The position numbers and the translations under genes are program-made. Shown piece by piece: positions 7,168-13,552 of a stretch of 13,552 nucleotides of DNA; the stretch's first letter is position 1; every line of letters begins with the position of its first letter. The notes under the pieces are model-generated. The model saw only the letters and a list, made by a program, of their open reading frames with translations. It made no database searches and was not told the origin of the DNA. The stretch spans positions 1-13,552 of the forward strand of contig JAAYZL010000575.1 of assembly GCA_012514855.1 (NCBI GenBank), given 5' to 3'. The stretch comes from Clostridiales bacterium. GTDB lineage: Bacteria > Bacillota_A > Clostridia > Christensenellales > Aristaeellaceae.

Positions 7168-7848
7168 ATGGCAAGGATACTCGTCGTCGAGGACGACCGG
7201 ACGCTTCGGCGCGTCATCTGCGACGTGCTCCGGCAAAACGGCTACCAGGCCGTCGCGGCCTCGAACGGCCGGGAGGCGCTGGAGCGGATGGAGGCCGAGT
7301 ACGTCGACCTGATCGTCTCCGACATCATGATGCCGGAGATCGACGGGTATGCGCTGACCGAGAGCCTCCGCGAGGCGGGCTACGCGCTGCCGATTTTGAT
7401 GATCACCGCGAAGGAGCAGTACCGGGACATGGAGAGGGGCTTCTCCGCGGGCACGGACGACTACATGGTGAAGCCGATCAACCTGAGCGAGATGCTCCTG
7501 CGCATCCGGGCGCTGCTTCGGCGCGCGAAGATCGCGAGCGACCGCAGGATCACGGTCGGCGGCACCGAGGTCGACTGCGATTCGCTGACCGTCTCGAGCG
7601 CCGGGTGCTCCGTGGCGCTCCCGCAGAAGGAGTTTCAATTGCTCTACAGGCTGCTCTCGTACCCGGACAGGATCATCACGCGCCAGCAGTTGATGGACGA
7701 GATCTGGGGCTACGAGACGACGACCGACCCGCACACGGTCGAGGTGCACATCGCGCGGCTCCGCGAAAAGATACGGCCGTTTCCGGACTTCGAGATTCAG
7801 ACGATCCGCGGGCTCGGCTACAAGGCGGTGAAGACCGATGCGCAGTAG
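7168..7848 (+). CDS. OmpR/PhoB-family response regulator
   Basis: Cytoplasmic DNA-binding partner of the downstream sensor kinase, 226 residues. The receiver domain (about 1-118) has the acidic pair D9-D10 in VVEDDRTLR, the phosphoacceptor D52 in IVSDIMMPEIDG, the switch threonine in ILMITAKE and the invariant lysine in DYMVKPIN. The C-terminal winged-helix domain (about 128-225) shows KEFQLLYRLLSYPDRIITRQ, the recognition helix VEVHIARLREKI and the wing IQTIRGLGYKA. Start at ATG 7168 because GGGGAGGTGG lies just upstream; reading further upstream in this frame uses only a TTG at 7117 that lies inside the promoter. It overlaps the kinase gene by 11 bases. Likely targets are its own promoter and that of the exporter operon, both carrying the same 11-bp-spaced repeat. 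Confidence 0.95.
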   Translation: MARILVVEDDRTLRRVICDVLRQNGYQAVAASNGREALERMEAEYVDLIVSDIMMPEIDGYALTESLREAGYALPILMITAKEQYRDMERGFSAGTDDYMVKPINLSEMLLRIRALLRRAKIASDRRITVGGTEVDCDSLTVSSAGCSVALPQKEFQLLYRLLSYPDRIITRQQLMDEIWGYETTTDPHTVEVHIARLREKIRPFPDFEIQTIRGLGYKAVKTDAQ

Positions 7849-8869
7849 GCGTCCGGTCGGCATCTGGCTGATGACGGTGCTGCTGGCGGCCGGCACCCTG
7901 CTGCTCTCGGCTCTGCTCGCGGGGTTTTTGGCGGTTGTCAGCTTCCGCCACGGCTGGGTTCGCACGTCGCCGCTGTACGGCATCATCGCGTTTCTGCTGG
8001 TCAGCGCGATCATCGGCACCCTGCTCTCGGCGCTGTTTTCCAAGAAGGTGCTGAATCCGCTGATCGCGCTGATCCGGGCGACGCAGCAGGTCGCCGGGGG
8101 AAACTTCGACGTGCGGCTCGAGCAGAGGGGGAAGGGCGAGGTCGGCGAGCTGATCCGGAACTTCAATTTGATGGCCGAGGAGCTCTCGCACACGGAAATG
8201 CTCCGCAGCGACTTCGTCAACAACATCTCGCACGAGATCCGCACGCCGGTCGCGGCGATCGAGAACTGCGCGACGCTGTTGATCAGCGGCCAACTGGCCG
8301 ACTGGGAGCAGCGCGAGTACGCGGGGATGATCGCCGACAGCGCGCGCAGGCTCTCGGCGCTCTCCCGGAACGTATTGAGCCTCTCGCGGCTCGAGAACCA
8401 GGGCATCATCACCGAGCGGCGGCGGTTCCGGCTCGACGAGCAGATTCGGCAGGCGGTCGTGCTGCTGGAGCCCAAGTGGGCGGAAAAGCGGCTCGAGCTG
8501 GACATCGAGCTCTCGGAGATCACGTACGAGGGGAACCCGGAGCTCTTGATTCAGGTGTGGATCAATCTGCTCGAGAACGCGATCAAGTTCTCGAACGACG
8601 GCGGGCCGCTGACCGTGCGGCTCTTTGAAACGGGCGGCGAGGTGTGCGCGACGGTCGAGGATACGGGCGTCGGCATGCCCCCGGAGGTCGTCGGGCGCAT
8701 CTTCGAGAAGTTCTATCAGGGCAATCCGTCGCGCGCGGCGGAGGGGAACGGCCTCGGGCTCGCGCTCGTCAGGCGGATCGTCGAGCTCTCCGGCGGCCGC
8801 GTCGGGGTCGAGAGCGCGCCCGGCGAGGGCAGCCGCTTCTCGGTCTTTCTGCCGGCGGAAAATCGTTAA
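7838..8869 (+). CDS. Sensor histidine kinase with minimal extracellular loop
   Basis: Membrane kinase that phosphorylates the preceding response regulator, 343 residues. Two hydrophobic helices (about 8-34 and 46-67) enclose an outside loop of only about ten residues (around SFRHGWVRTSP), so there is no room for a ligand-binding sensor domain. A HAMP linker follows (about 66-118, with NPLIALIRATQQVAGGNFDV). The dimerisation domain carries the phosphoacceptor H132 in ISHEIRTP. The ATPase domain has the N box WINLLENAIKFS, G1 box DTGVGMP, F box FEKFY and G2 box GNGLGLALVRRI. All kinase residues are present. Small-loop kinases beside ABC transporters in Firmicutes often sense events within the membrane or through the transporter; that role is inferred here. 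It overlaps the regulator gene, and no terminator is visible after it. Confidence 0.94.
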   Translation: MRSRRPVGIWLMTVLLAAGTLLLSALLAGFLAVVSFRHGWVRTSPLYGIIAFLLVSAIIGTLLSALFSKKVLNPLIALIRATQQVAGGNFDVRLEQRGKGEVGELIRNFNLMAEELSHTEMLRSDFVNNISHEIRTPVAAIENCATLLISGQLADWEQREYAGMIADSARRLSALSRNVLSLSRLENQGIITERRRFRLDEQIRQAVVLLEPKWAEKRLELDIELSEITYEGNPELLIQVWINLLENAIKFSNDGGPLTVRLFETGGEVCATVEDTGVGMPPEVVGRIFEKFYQGNPSRAAEGNGLGLALVRRIVELSGGRVGVESAPGEGSRFSVFLPAENR

Positions 8870-8896
8870 CAGTTTCGCCCCACGCATTCGCTCTTT

Positions 8897-8930
8897 GGTT
8901 CAGGTTCGGTTAATCTTGCGGTGATAGAAT
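8897..8930 (+). promoter_or_regulatory. Promoter of the ABC exporter operon with tandem response-regulator box
   Basis: The extended -10 TGATAGAAT ends at 8930 (hexamer TAGAAT 8925-8930). Upstream, GGTTCAGG (8897-8904) and GGTTAATC (8908-8915) are 11 bp apart. The second half-site ends 9 bases before the -10, the same geometry as at 7104-7137. Combined half-site consensus RGTTnAKS. There is no good -35 hexamer, as expected for an activator-dependent promoter. Confidence 0.65.
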
Positions 8931-8937
8931 CCCGCAT

Positions 8938-8945
8938 AAGGAGGT
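8938..8945 (+). promoter_or_regulatory. Ribosome binding site that fixes a TTG start
   Basis: AAGGAGGT, fully complementary to the 16S rRNA tail, lies 7 bases before TTG 8953-8955. No ATG or GTG in frame is as well placed, so the adaptor gene begins with TTG. Confidence 0.8.
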
Positions 8946-8952
8946 CTTCATC

Positions 8953-9819
8953 TTGGCCCACAAAAAGCGCAGGGCGCTCCGGTGGATCATACCGCTCTTG
9001 CTGATGCTGGTCGTCGTCGGGTTTTTCATATTGAGGCCGCGCGCCCAAATCCGGTACATCGAGGCGACGGCGTTTACCGGCGACATCAGCACCACGTACA
9101 GCTTCACCGGAAACATCATCGCCCCGCGCAGGCAAGTGATCCTCGCCCCGGCCAACGCGACCGTCAAGGACGTGTACGTCTCGGCGAACGAGGACGTGAA
9201 GTCCGGCGACCGGCTGATCCGGCTCTCGAACGGCGCGGTCATCAAGGCCGACCTCGCGGGCGAGGTCGTGCGGCTGAACGCGCGCAAGGACGACGTGGTC
9301 CCGGCGGGCATGGAGCTGATGGCGATCGTCGACGTCAACGAGCTCGAGGTCGAGATCAGCGTCGACGAGTACGACGTCGAGGCCGTCGCGATCGGAAAGG
9401 GCGTCGCGATCACCGTCAACGCGCTCGGCGTCGAGTGCGGCGGGACCGTCAAGAGCCTCGACAAGGACGCGGACACGAGCGGCGGGCTCTCGACGTACAC
9501 GGCCGCGATCGCGGTCGACGCGCCGGAGGGCGTATTGCCCGGCATGCAGGTCGAGGTCAAGATGCTGAACAAATCCGCGGCCGGCGTCACGCTTCTCAAG
9601 GTCGACGCGCTGCAGTTCAGCGAGGACAACCTGGCGTATGTGCTCGTCAGGGGCGCGGACGGAAACCACGCGCCGCGCTTCGTCGAGACCGGCATCAACG
9701 ACGGCGCGAACGTCGAGATCCGCGCGGGGCTTGATAGCGGCGAGACCGTCTACTACGCGCCCGGCGAGACCGACATGATGTCGATGATGATGCAGATGCG
9801 CGGCGGGCCGCGGCCATGA
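8953..9819 (+). CDS. Membrane-fusion/adaptor protein of a MacAB-like ABC exporter
   Basis: Membrane-anchored adaptor (HlyD/MacA/YknX type) that works outside the membrane with the ATPase-permease pair encoded next; 288 residues. A basic start (MAHKKRRALRW) precedes one membrane helix at about 11-29. The two lipoyl half-motifs follow each other directly (VILAPANATVKDVYVSANED at about 62-81, and ADLAGEVVRLNARKDDVV further on) with no long coiled-coil hairpin between them, as expected where there is no outer-membrane channel to reach. A beta-barrel (LEVEISVDEYDVEAVAIGKG) and a membrane-proximal domain come next. The last residues are methionine-rich: six methionines between 275 and 282. The start is TTG with an optimal ribosome site. 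First gene of the exporter operon; its stop overlaps the next start (ATGA). The substrate is not predictable from the sequence. Confidence 0.9.
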   Translation: MAHKKRRALRWIIPLLLMLVVVGFFILRPRAQIRYIEATAFTGDISTTYSFTGNIIAPRRQVILAPANATVKDVYVSANEDVKSGDRLIRLSNGAVIKADLAGEVVRLNARKDDVVPAGMELMAIVDVNELEVEISVDEYDVEAVAIGKGVAITVNALGVECGGTVKSLDKDADTSGGLSTYTAAIAVDAPEGVLPGMQVEVKMLNKSAAGVTLLKVDALQFSEDNLAYVLVRGADGNHAPRFVETGINDGANVEIRAGLDSGETVYYAPGETDMMSMMMQMRGGPRP

Positions 9820-10505
9820 CGGACGCGTATTTCTCGATGCGGGACATCGTCAAGCAGTACCGCATGGGCGACGAGGTGCAGACGGTGCTGAAGTACGTGA
9901 ACCTCGACCTCGAGGAGGGCGAGTTCCTGTCGATCCTCGGGCCGTCCGGCAGCGGAAAGTCGACGATGATGAACATCATCGGATGCCTGGACACCCCGAC
10001 CAGCGGCGATTACATCCTCCGGGGCCGGAAGATCGGCGAGCAGGACCAGCACAGGCTCGCGCAGATCCGCTGCCACGAGATCGGGTTCATCTTCCAGTCG
10101 TTCCAGCTCTTGCAGCGGATGGACGCGATGAAGAACGTCGAGCTGCCGCTGATCTACGCGGGCGTCCCCGCGAAGCAGCGGGAGCGGCGGGCGCGGGAGA
10201 TGCTCGAGCGCGTCGGGCTTCACGACAAGCTGCACCACTTCCCGAACCAGCTCTCCGGCGGCCAGCAGCAGCGCGTCGCGATCGCCCGCGCGCTGGCCGG
10301 AAACCCGACGATGCTGCTCGCCGACGAGCCGACCGGCGCGCTCGATCAGGAGACCGGCAGGCAGGTGCTCTCGCTGTTTCGGGAGATCAACCGCGAGGGG
10401 CGCACGGTCATCATGATCACGCACGACATGAACATCGCGAGCTTCGCCCGCCGGATCGTTCACATACTCGACGGCGTGCTCCGCGAAGGGGGGGAGCGCG
10501 CGTGA
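9816..10505 (+). CDS. ABC transporter ATPase, MacB/LolD type
   Basis: Nucleotide-binding subunit of the exporter, 229 residues, cytoplasmic face of the membrane. Complete motif set: Walker [10 protein letters not shown] (42-50), Q-loop in FIFQSFQLL, signature LSGGQQQR (from 146), Walker B MLLADEP (from 166, catalytic E171), D-loop GALD and H-loop H203 in ITHD. The sequence is typical of the subfamily that pairs with FtsX-domain permeases (MacB, LolD, YknY, BceA) and drives transmembrane conformational change rather than classic substrate passage. The start overlaps the end of the adaptor gene by 4 bases and its own stop overlaps the permease start by 4 bases, so the three are translated in a coupled series. 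Confidence 0.95.
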   Translation: MTDAYFSMRDIVKQYRMGDEVQTVLKYVNLDLEEGEFLSILGPSGSGKSTMMNIIGCLDTPTSGDYILRGRKIGEQDQHRLAQIRCHEIGFIFQSFQLLQRMDAMKNVELPLIYAGVPAKQRERRAREMLERVGLHDKLHHFPNQLSGGQQQRVAIARALAGNPTMLLADEPTGALDQETGRQVLSLFREINREGRTVIMITHDMNIASFARRIVHILDGVLREGGERA

Positions 10506-11710
10506 TCAAGGCAAGGATCAGCATGCTGCGCGAGAGCGTCTCGATGTCGGTCCGCAACATCGCCTACAACCGGATGCGCTCGTTTCTGACGGTGCTCGGG
10601 ATCATCATCGGCGTCACGGCGATCATCGCGCTGATCACGATCGTCAGCGGCGTGACCGGGCAGATTTCGAGCGAGTTCGAGGCGCTGGGGGCCGGCAAGT
10701 TGAGCGTCAGCGCTCGGGGCACGCCGCTCAAGCCCGGGCTCACCGAGGGCGACCTGAAGGAGATCGCGGCGCTTGACAACGTGTCCGGCGTGTCGCCGTC
10801 GGTCTCGGCGTCGGTCGTCGCGAAGTCGGAATTTTCGTGGGACGACGGGATCTCGCTCGAGGGCAGGAACGAGACCTATTTCCGGATGAACGAAGGGCTC
10901 GTGAAGCGCGGGCGGGCGCTCAACAAGCTCGACATGGACGCTCAGACGCGCGTGTGCATCGTCGACGCGGCGCTTGCGAAGAAACTGTTCTTTGGCGTCG
11001 ACCCGCTGAACCGGACGCTGCTCGTCAACGGCCACACGTTCACGGTCGTCGGCGTGCTCTCGGACGACTCGGACCGCGACGTCATGAGCCAGGCGATGGG
11101 CGGATCGGACGAGAAGCTGATCGTCCCGTACACGACGGCTCTGCGGCTCGTCGGAACCGCGCACATTGCGTCGCTCGACGTGCACGTCCTGGACACGACA
11201 AAGATGGACCGGGTCGTGGACGACCTCGAGGACGCGCTCTACCGGATGTTCAACTACAAGGACGACACCTACAGCGTCATCAACATGGAGAGCCTGCTGG
11301 ACACCATGAACACCATGCTCTCGATGATGACCGCGCTGCTCGCGGGGATCGCCTCGATCGCGCTGCTCGTCGGCGGCATCGGCATCATGAACATGATGCT
11401 CGTCTCCGTCACCGAGCGCACCGCCGAGATAGGGCTTCGCAAGGCGCTCGGCGCGGAGCCGGGGCAGATACAGCTGCAGTTCTTGATCGAGTCGTTCATA
11501 CTGTCGCTGTTGGGCGGGCTGATCGGCGCGATCCTGGGCGTCGGCATCTCCTACGTGTTCGCGGTTGCGATCGGCACGGACTTCCGGCTCTCCTTGATGG
11601 CGATCGGGCTCGGGGTCGGGTTCTCCGCCTCGGTCGGCATCATCTTCGGCTGGGCGCCCGCGCGCAAGGCCAGCAATCTGAACCCCATCGACGCGCTTCG
11701 AAGCGCGTGA
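10502..11710 (+). CDS. ABC transporter permease, FtsX/MacB type
   Basis: Membrane subunit of the exporter, 402 residues. Helix 1 is at about 26-48 (RSFLTVLGIIIGVTAI, the MacB start pattern). A large extracytoplasmic domain spans about 50-275. Three helices follow at about 279-301, 330-357 and 363-385. The cytoplasmic loop after helix 2 contains TERTAEIGLRKALGA, the hallmark coupling segment of this family, and the C terminus has PARKASNLNPIDALR. Four helices match MacB/YknZ rather than the ten-helix BceB type. The GTG start at 10502 overlaps the ATPase stop (GTGA) and has GGGGGGGAG upstream; an ATG seven codons later (10523) is possible but has no comparable ribosome site. Partner of the ATPase and of the adaptors on either side. 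Confidence 0.93.
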   Translation: MIKARISMLRESVSMSVRNIAYNRMRSFLTVLGIIIGVTAIIALITIVSGVTGQISSEFEALGAGKLSVSARGTPLKPGLTEGDLKEIAALDNVSGVSPSVSASVVAKSEFSWDDGISLEGRNETYFRMNEGLVKRGRALNKLDMDAQTRVCIVDAALAKKLFFGVDPLNRTLLVNGHTFTVVGVLSDDSDRDVMSQAMGGSDEKLIVPYTTALRLVGTAHIASLDVHVLDTTKMDRVVDDLEDALYRMFNYKDDTYSVINMESLLDTMNTMLSMMTALLAGIASIALLVGGIGIMNMMLVSVTERTAEIGLRKALGAEPGQIQLQFLIESFILSLLGGLIGAILGVGISYVFAVAIGTDFRLSLMAIGLGVGFSASVGIIFGWAPARKASNLNPIDALRSA

Positions 11711-11749
11711 ACAGTTTGGACAAGACCGACAATCGAAAGGATGGAAACC

Positions 11750-12910
11750 ATGAAAAACATGCGGAAATGGATGGCCCTGCTGCTCGCCGCGCTTATGCTG
11801 ACCGCCTTCGCGCTCCCCGCCGCCGCGGAGGAGGAAGAACCCGCGGCCCTCTCCGAGGAGGAGGACGTGTCCGAGCAGGACACCGAGGACTTCGAGTTTG
11901 ACGGAACCGTCGTCAGCGGCACAACCGTCGCGGTGCGCACCGCCGTCGGCGGGGACGTCGAGGCCGTGCCCGTGCGCGCGGGGCAGCTCGTCAAGGCCGG
12001 CGACGTGCTCGCGTCGCTCCGGACGACGAAGGTGTACGCCGCGCAGGACGGCACGGTGTCCGCGGTGTTCGGCGCGCCCGGCGACGGCGTCGACGCGGTC
12101 GCGAACAACTTCGGCGCGGTGCTCTACATAGAGCCCGTCACGGGCCGCTACACGATCGACGCGAACAGCGACAACGCCTACTCGAACAGCGAGAACCTGT
12201 ACATACACGTCGGCGAGGCGGTCTCCTTGAAGTGCTACTCGGACGGGAAGCACACCGGCGTCGGCTTCGTGTCGGCCGTCGACGGCTCGTCCTACACGGT
12301 CAAGGTCGCGGAAGGCGAGTTCGAGGTCGGCGAGACCGTCACCGTCTACCGCGGCGAAACCTACGCCTCGAAGTCCCGGCTCGGCCGCGGCACGTGCGCG
12401 CGCACGAACGACCTCGCGGTCGGCACGGCCGGAGAAGCGGGCAGCATCGCGGTCCTGCACGTGGCGACCGGCGACGCGGTCGGGAAGGGCGATTTGCTCT
12501 ATGAGACCGTCGGCGGCACCTACGACGCCTATTACTGCACCGGAAGCGACATCGTCGCGACCGCTTCCGGCATCCTCGGAAGCCTCGGCGCGGAGGTCGG
12601 CGGAAGCGTGCAGGCGGGCAGCAACGTCGCCACGATCTACCCGACCGGCGACATGCAACTCAAGATCAGCGTCAGCGAGACCGACCTGCCGTTCATCAAG
12701 GAGGGCGCCAAGGCGACGATCCGCCTCAACTGGGACGACGGCGAGACCGTCTATCCGGGAACCGTGTTCAAGGTCTCGCACATGACCGACAGCGCCGGGA
12801 CGGACGCGGGCACTTCCTACGAATCGAGCTACGCCGCGTATATCGACTTCGAGCCCGGCGACAGCGTGCGGCTCGGCATGACGGGAACCGCGGTTGTGAC
12901 GGCGAAGTGA
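11750..12910 (+). CDS. Second HlyD-like adaptor protein with cleavable signal peptide
   Basis: Secreted or envelope protein of 386 residues. The signal peptide covers about 1-26 (basic start, leucine/alanine core, PAAA before the predicted cleavage), with no lipobox cysteine. An acidic linker at about 27-50 (many E and D) follows. Then come a lipoyl/barrel-sandwich-like part (GGDVEAVPVRAGQLVKAGDV, AAQDGTVSAVFGAPGDGV), a middle domain with SH3-like strands at about 135-220, a second lipoyl-like part (VGKGDLLYE, ATASGILGSLGAEVGGSVQAG) and a beta-barrel (MQLKISVSETDLPFIKEGAK) ending in GMTGTAVV. No membrane anchor remains after processing. Start at 11750 because AAAGGA is well spaced; an ATG at 11741 lies inside that ribosome site. 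It is 39 bases after the permease, so probably in the same operon. It may extend or cap the adaptor assembly, or deliver substrate to the wall; this is inference. Confidence 0.85.
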   Translation: MKNMRKWMALLLAALMLTAFALPAAAEEEEPAALSEEEDVSEQDTEDFEFDGTVVSGTTVAVRTAVGGDVEAVPVRAGQLVKAGDVLASLRTTKVYAAQDGTVSAVFGAPGDGVDAVANNFGAVLYIEPVTGRYTIDANSDNAYSNSENLYIHVGEAVSLKCYSDGKHTGVGFVSAVDGSSYTVKVAEGEFEVGETVTVYRGETYASKSRLGRGTCARTNDLAVGTAGEAGSIAVLHVATGDAVGKGDLLYETVGGTYDAYYCTGSDIVATASGILGSLGAEVGGSVQAGSNVATIYPTGDMQLKISVSETDLPFIKEGAKATIRLNWDDGETVYPGTVFKVSHMTDSAGTDAGTSYESSYAAYIDFEPGDSVRLGMTGTAVVTAK

Positions 12911-12924
12911 ACAGGAGGATTCCC

Positions 12925-13552
12925 ATGAAGCGATGGATCGTTGCGCTGCTGGCGGCGGTCGCGCTGCTCGCGGTGGCGGTTTCGGCGGGGGCGGCGATGG
13001 AGGACCCGTTGGCCCCGCCGACCGATTCGCCGGGGCCGACCGACGGACCGACCGATGAGCCGACCGACGAGCCGACCGACGAGCCGACCGACGAGCCGAC
13101 CGACGAGCCGACCGACGAGCCGCCGGAAACGTGGAAATTGACCGTTCACTATGTGTTTGAGGAAGGCGGCGAGGCGGCGCCCGACCACGTGCAGACGGGC
13201 CTCTCGGAGGGCGATCCCTACGAGGTCGCCTCGCCCGCGATCGAGGACAGAATTCCCGATCCGGCGGTGGTCTCCGGGACGATGCCGGGCGCGGACGTCG
13301 AGATCACGGTCGTCTACCGCGCCGCCGCCCCGGCGGAGAAGTGGAAACTGACCATACACTACATACTTGAAGGCGGCGGCGAGGCGGCGCCCGACCATGT
13401 TCAGACCGGCCTCTCGGAGGGCGATCCCTACGAGGTCGCGTCCCCCGCGATCGGCGGAAAGGCGCCCGACCAGGCGGTGGTCTCCGGGACGATGCCGGGC
13501 TCGGACGTCGAGATCACGGTCGTCTACCGCGACGCCGCCGCGGAGGGATGGA
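12925..13552 (+). CDS. Secreted repeat protein with PTDE linker and MucBP-like repeats, 3' end beyond the window
   Basis: Probable cell-surface protein; 209 residues are visible. A signal peptide at about 1-24 (MKRW, then an alanine/leucine/valine core) is followed by a proline-threonine-acid spacer (PTDSPGPTDG and six PTDE units). Two complete repeats of about 70 residues follow and a third just begins (WKLTVHYVFEEGGEAAPDH, then SEGDPYEVASPAI and VVSGTMPGADVEITVVYR). The repeats resemble MucBP-type domains (PF06458), which occur in adhesins of Firmicutes; this is recognition by pattern, not by search. AGGAGG lies 6 bases before ATG 12925, and the gene starts 14 bases after the second adaptor's stop, so it may be the last gene of the exporter operon. 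Whether it has an LPXTG or other wall anchor cannot be seen. Confidence 0.85.
   Translation, partial: MKRWIVALLAAVALLAVAVSAGAAMEDPLAPPTDSPGPTDGPTDEPTDEPTDEPTDEPTDEPTDEPPETWKLTVHYVFEEGGEAAPDHVQTGLSEGDPYEVASPAIEDRIPDPAVVSGTMPGADVEITVVYRAAAPAEKWKLTIHYILEGGGEAAPDHVQTGLSEGDPYEVASPAIGGKAPDQAVVSGTMPGSDVEITVVYRDAAAEGW
13036..13119 (+). repeat. Tandem 12-bp repeat coding for (PTDE)n
   Basis: Seven consecutive 12-base units encode PTDG then six PTDE. Five units (13060-13119) are identical copies of CCGACCGACGAG, one differs by a single T, and the first ends in GGA. The unit length keeps the frame, so slippage would change spacer length without breaking the gene. Confidence 0.9.
13132..13548 (+). repeat. 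Tandem repeats of about 210 bp coding for MucBP-like domains
   Basis: Repeat 1 begins at TGG 13132, repeat 2 at TGG 13342 (period 210 bases) and repeat 3 at TGG 13549 (period 207). Long blocks are identical at the base level, for example 13201-13229 against 13411-13439 and 13264-13290 against 13474-13500, including synonymous positions. This implies recent duplication or ongoing exchange between copies. Confidence 0.88.

Noticed and set aside
10460..12781. A 773-codon open frame on the minus strand opposite the permease and second adaptor
   Set aside because: The same kind of antisense shadow: Arg/Asp/Val-rich, no ribosome site logic, and it covers several obvious plus-strand genes.
13036..13119. 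Could the 12-bp repeats be a CRISPR array or iteron origin?
   Set aside because: The units are directly contiguous without spacers and keep a coding frame for PTDE; they are a protein spacer repeat.
1..13552. Search for tRNA/rRNA genes, insertion sequences, phage genes or CRISPR arrays
   Set aside because: None seen by eye; base composition and codon use look uniform, apart from the A/T-rich block at about 3040-3130, which is intergenic.

Overview
This is a GC-rich window (third codon positions are overwhelmingly G or C, and many long antisense frames stay open) with tightly packed genes, strong AGGAGG-type ribosome sites and ATGA/GTGA stop-start overlaps. The gene content points to an anaerobic, high-GC member of the Firmicutes (Clostridia sensu lato). 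The indicators are a Re-type citrate synthase next to an Aquifex-type aconitase, a MacAB-like exporter with no outer-membrane channel gene in view, and a surface protein with MucBP-like repeats. The assignment to a lineage is inference from these families, not from a marker gene.

Left part, minus strand (1-3705). A near-consensus sigma-70-type promoter (2991-3020) drives a two-gene operon for the first steps of the citrate/2-oxoglutarate branch: Re-citrate synthase (1601-2962), then aconitase (1-1597, cut by the window edge). Upstream is a roughly 370-base gene-free stretch with two perfect 12-bp palindromes. Beyond it lies a HxlR-family regulator (3337-3705) that is divergent from the copper ATPase.

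Middle part, plus strand (3723-7100). A short divergent control region full of dyads (3723-3760, 3799-3817) and a TATAAT-type promoter precede copA, a two-HMA-domain Cu(I) P1B-ATPase (3846-6329). One base after it starts a membrane-anchored protein of unknown function (6331-7053). A perfect 11-bp stem-loop closes this unit.

Right part, plus strand (7104-13552). An OmpR-type response regulator and a histidine kinase with almost no extracellular loop are followed by an ABC export operon: a membrane-anchored adaptor (TTG start), a MacB/LolD-type ATPase, an FtsX/MacB-type permease, a second adaptor-like protein carrying a signal peptide, and the start of a repeat-rich secreted protein (PTDE linker plus MucBP-like repeats). 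The promoter of the two-component pair and that of the exporter share a striking layout: two RGTTnAKS half-sites exactly 11 bp apart, ending 9 bases before an extended -10 hexamer in both cases. This suggests that the response regulator controls both its own operon and the exporter.

The most unusual points are the shared response-regulator box, a cysteine-rich HxlR protein placed where a CsoR/CopY/CueR-type copper regulator is usually found, an orphan protein coupled to copA, and an export operon that ends in a second, soluble-looking adaptor and a surface repeat protein.
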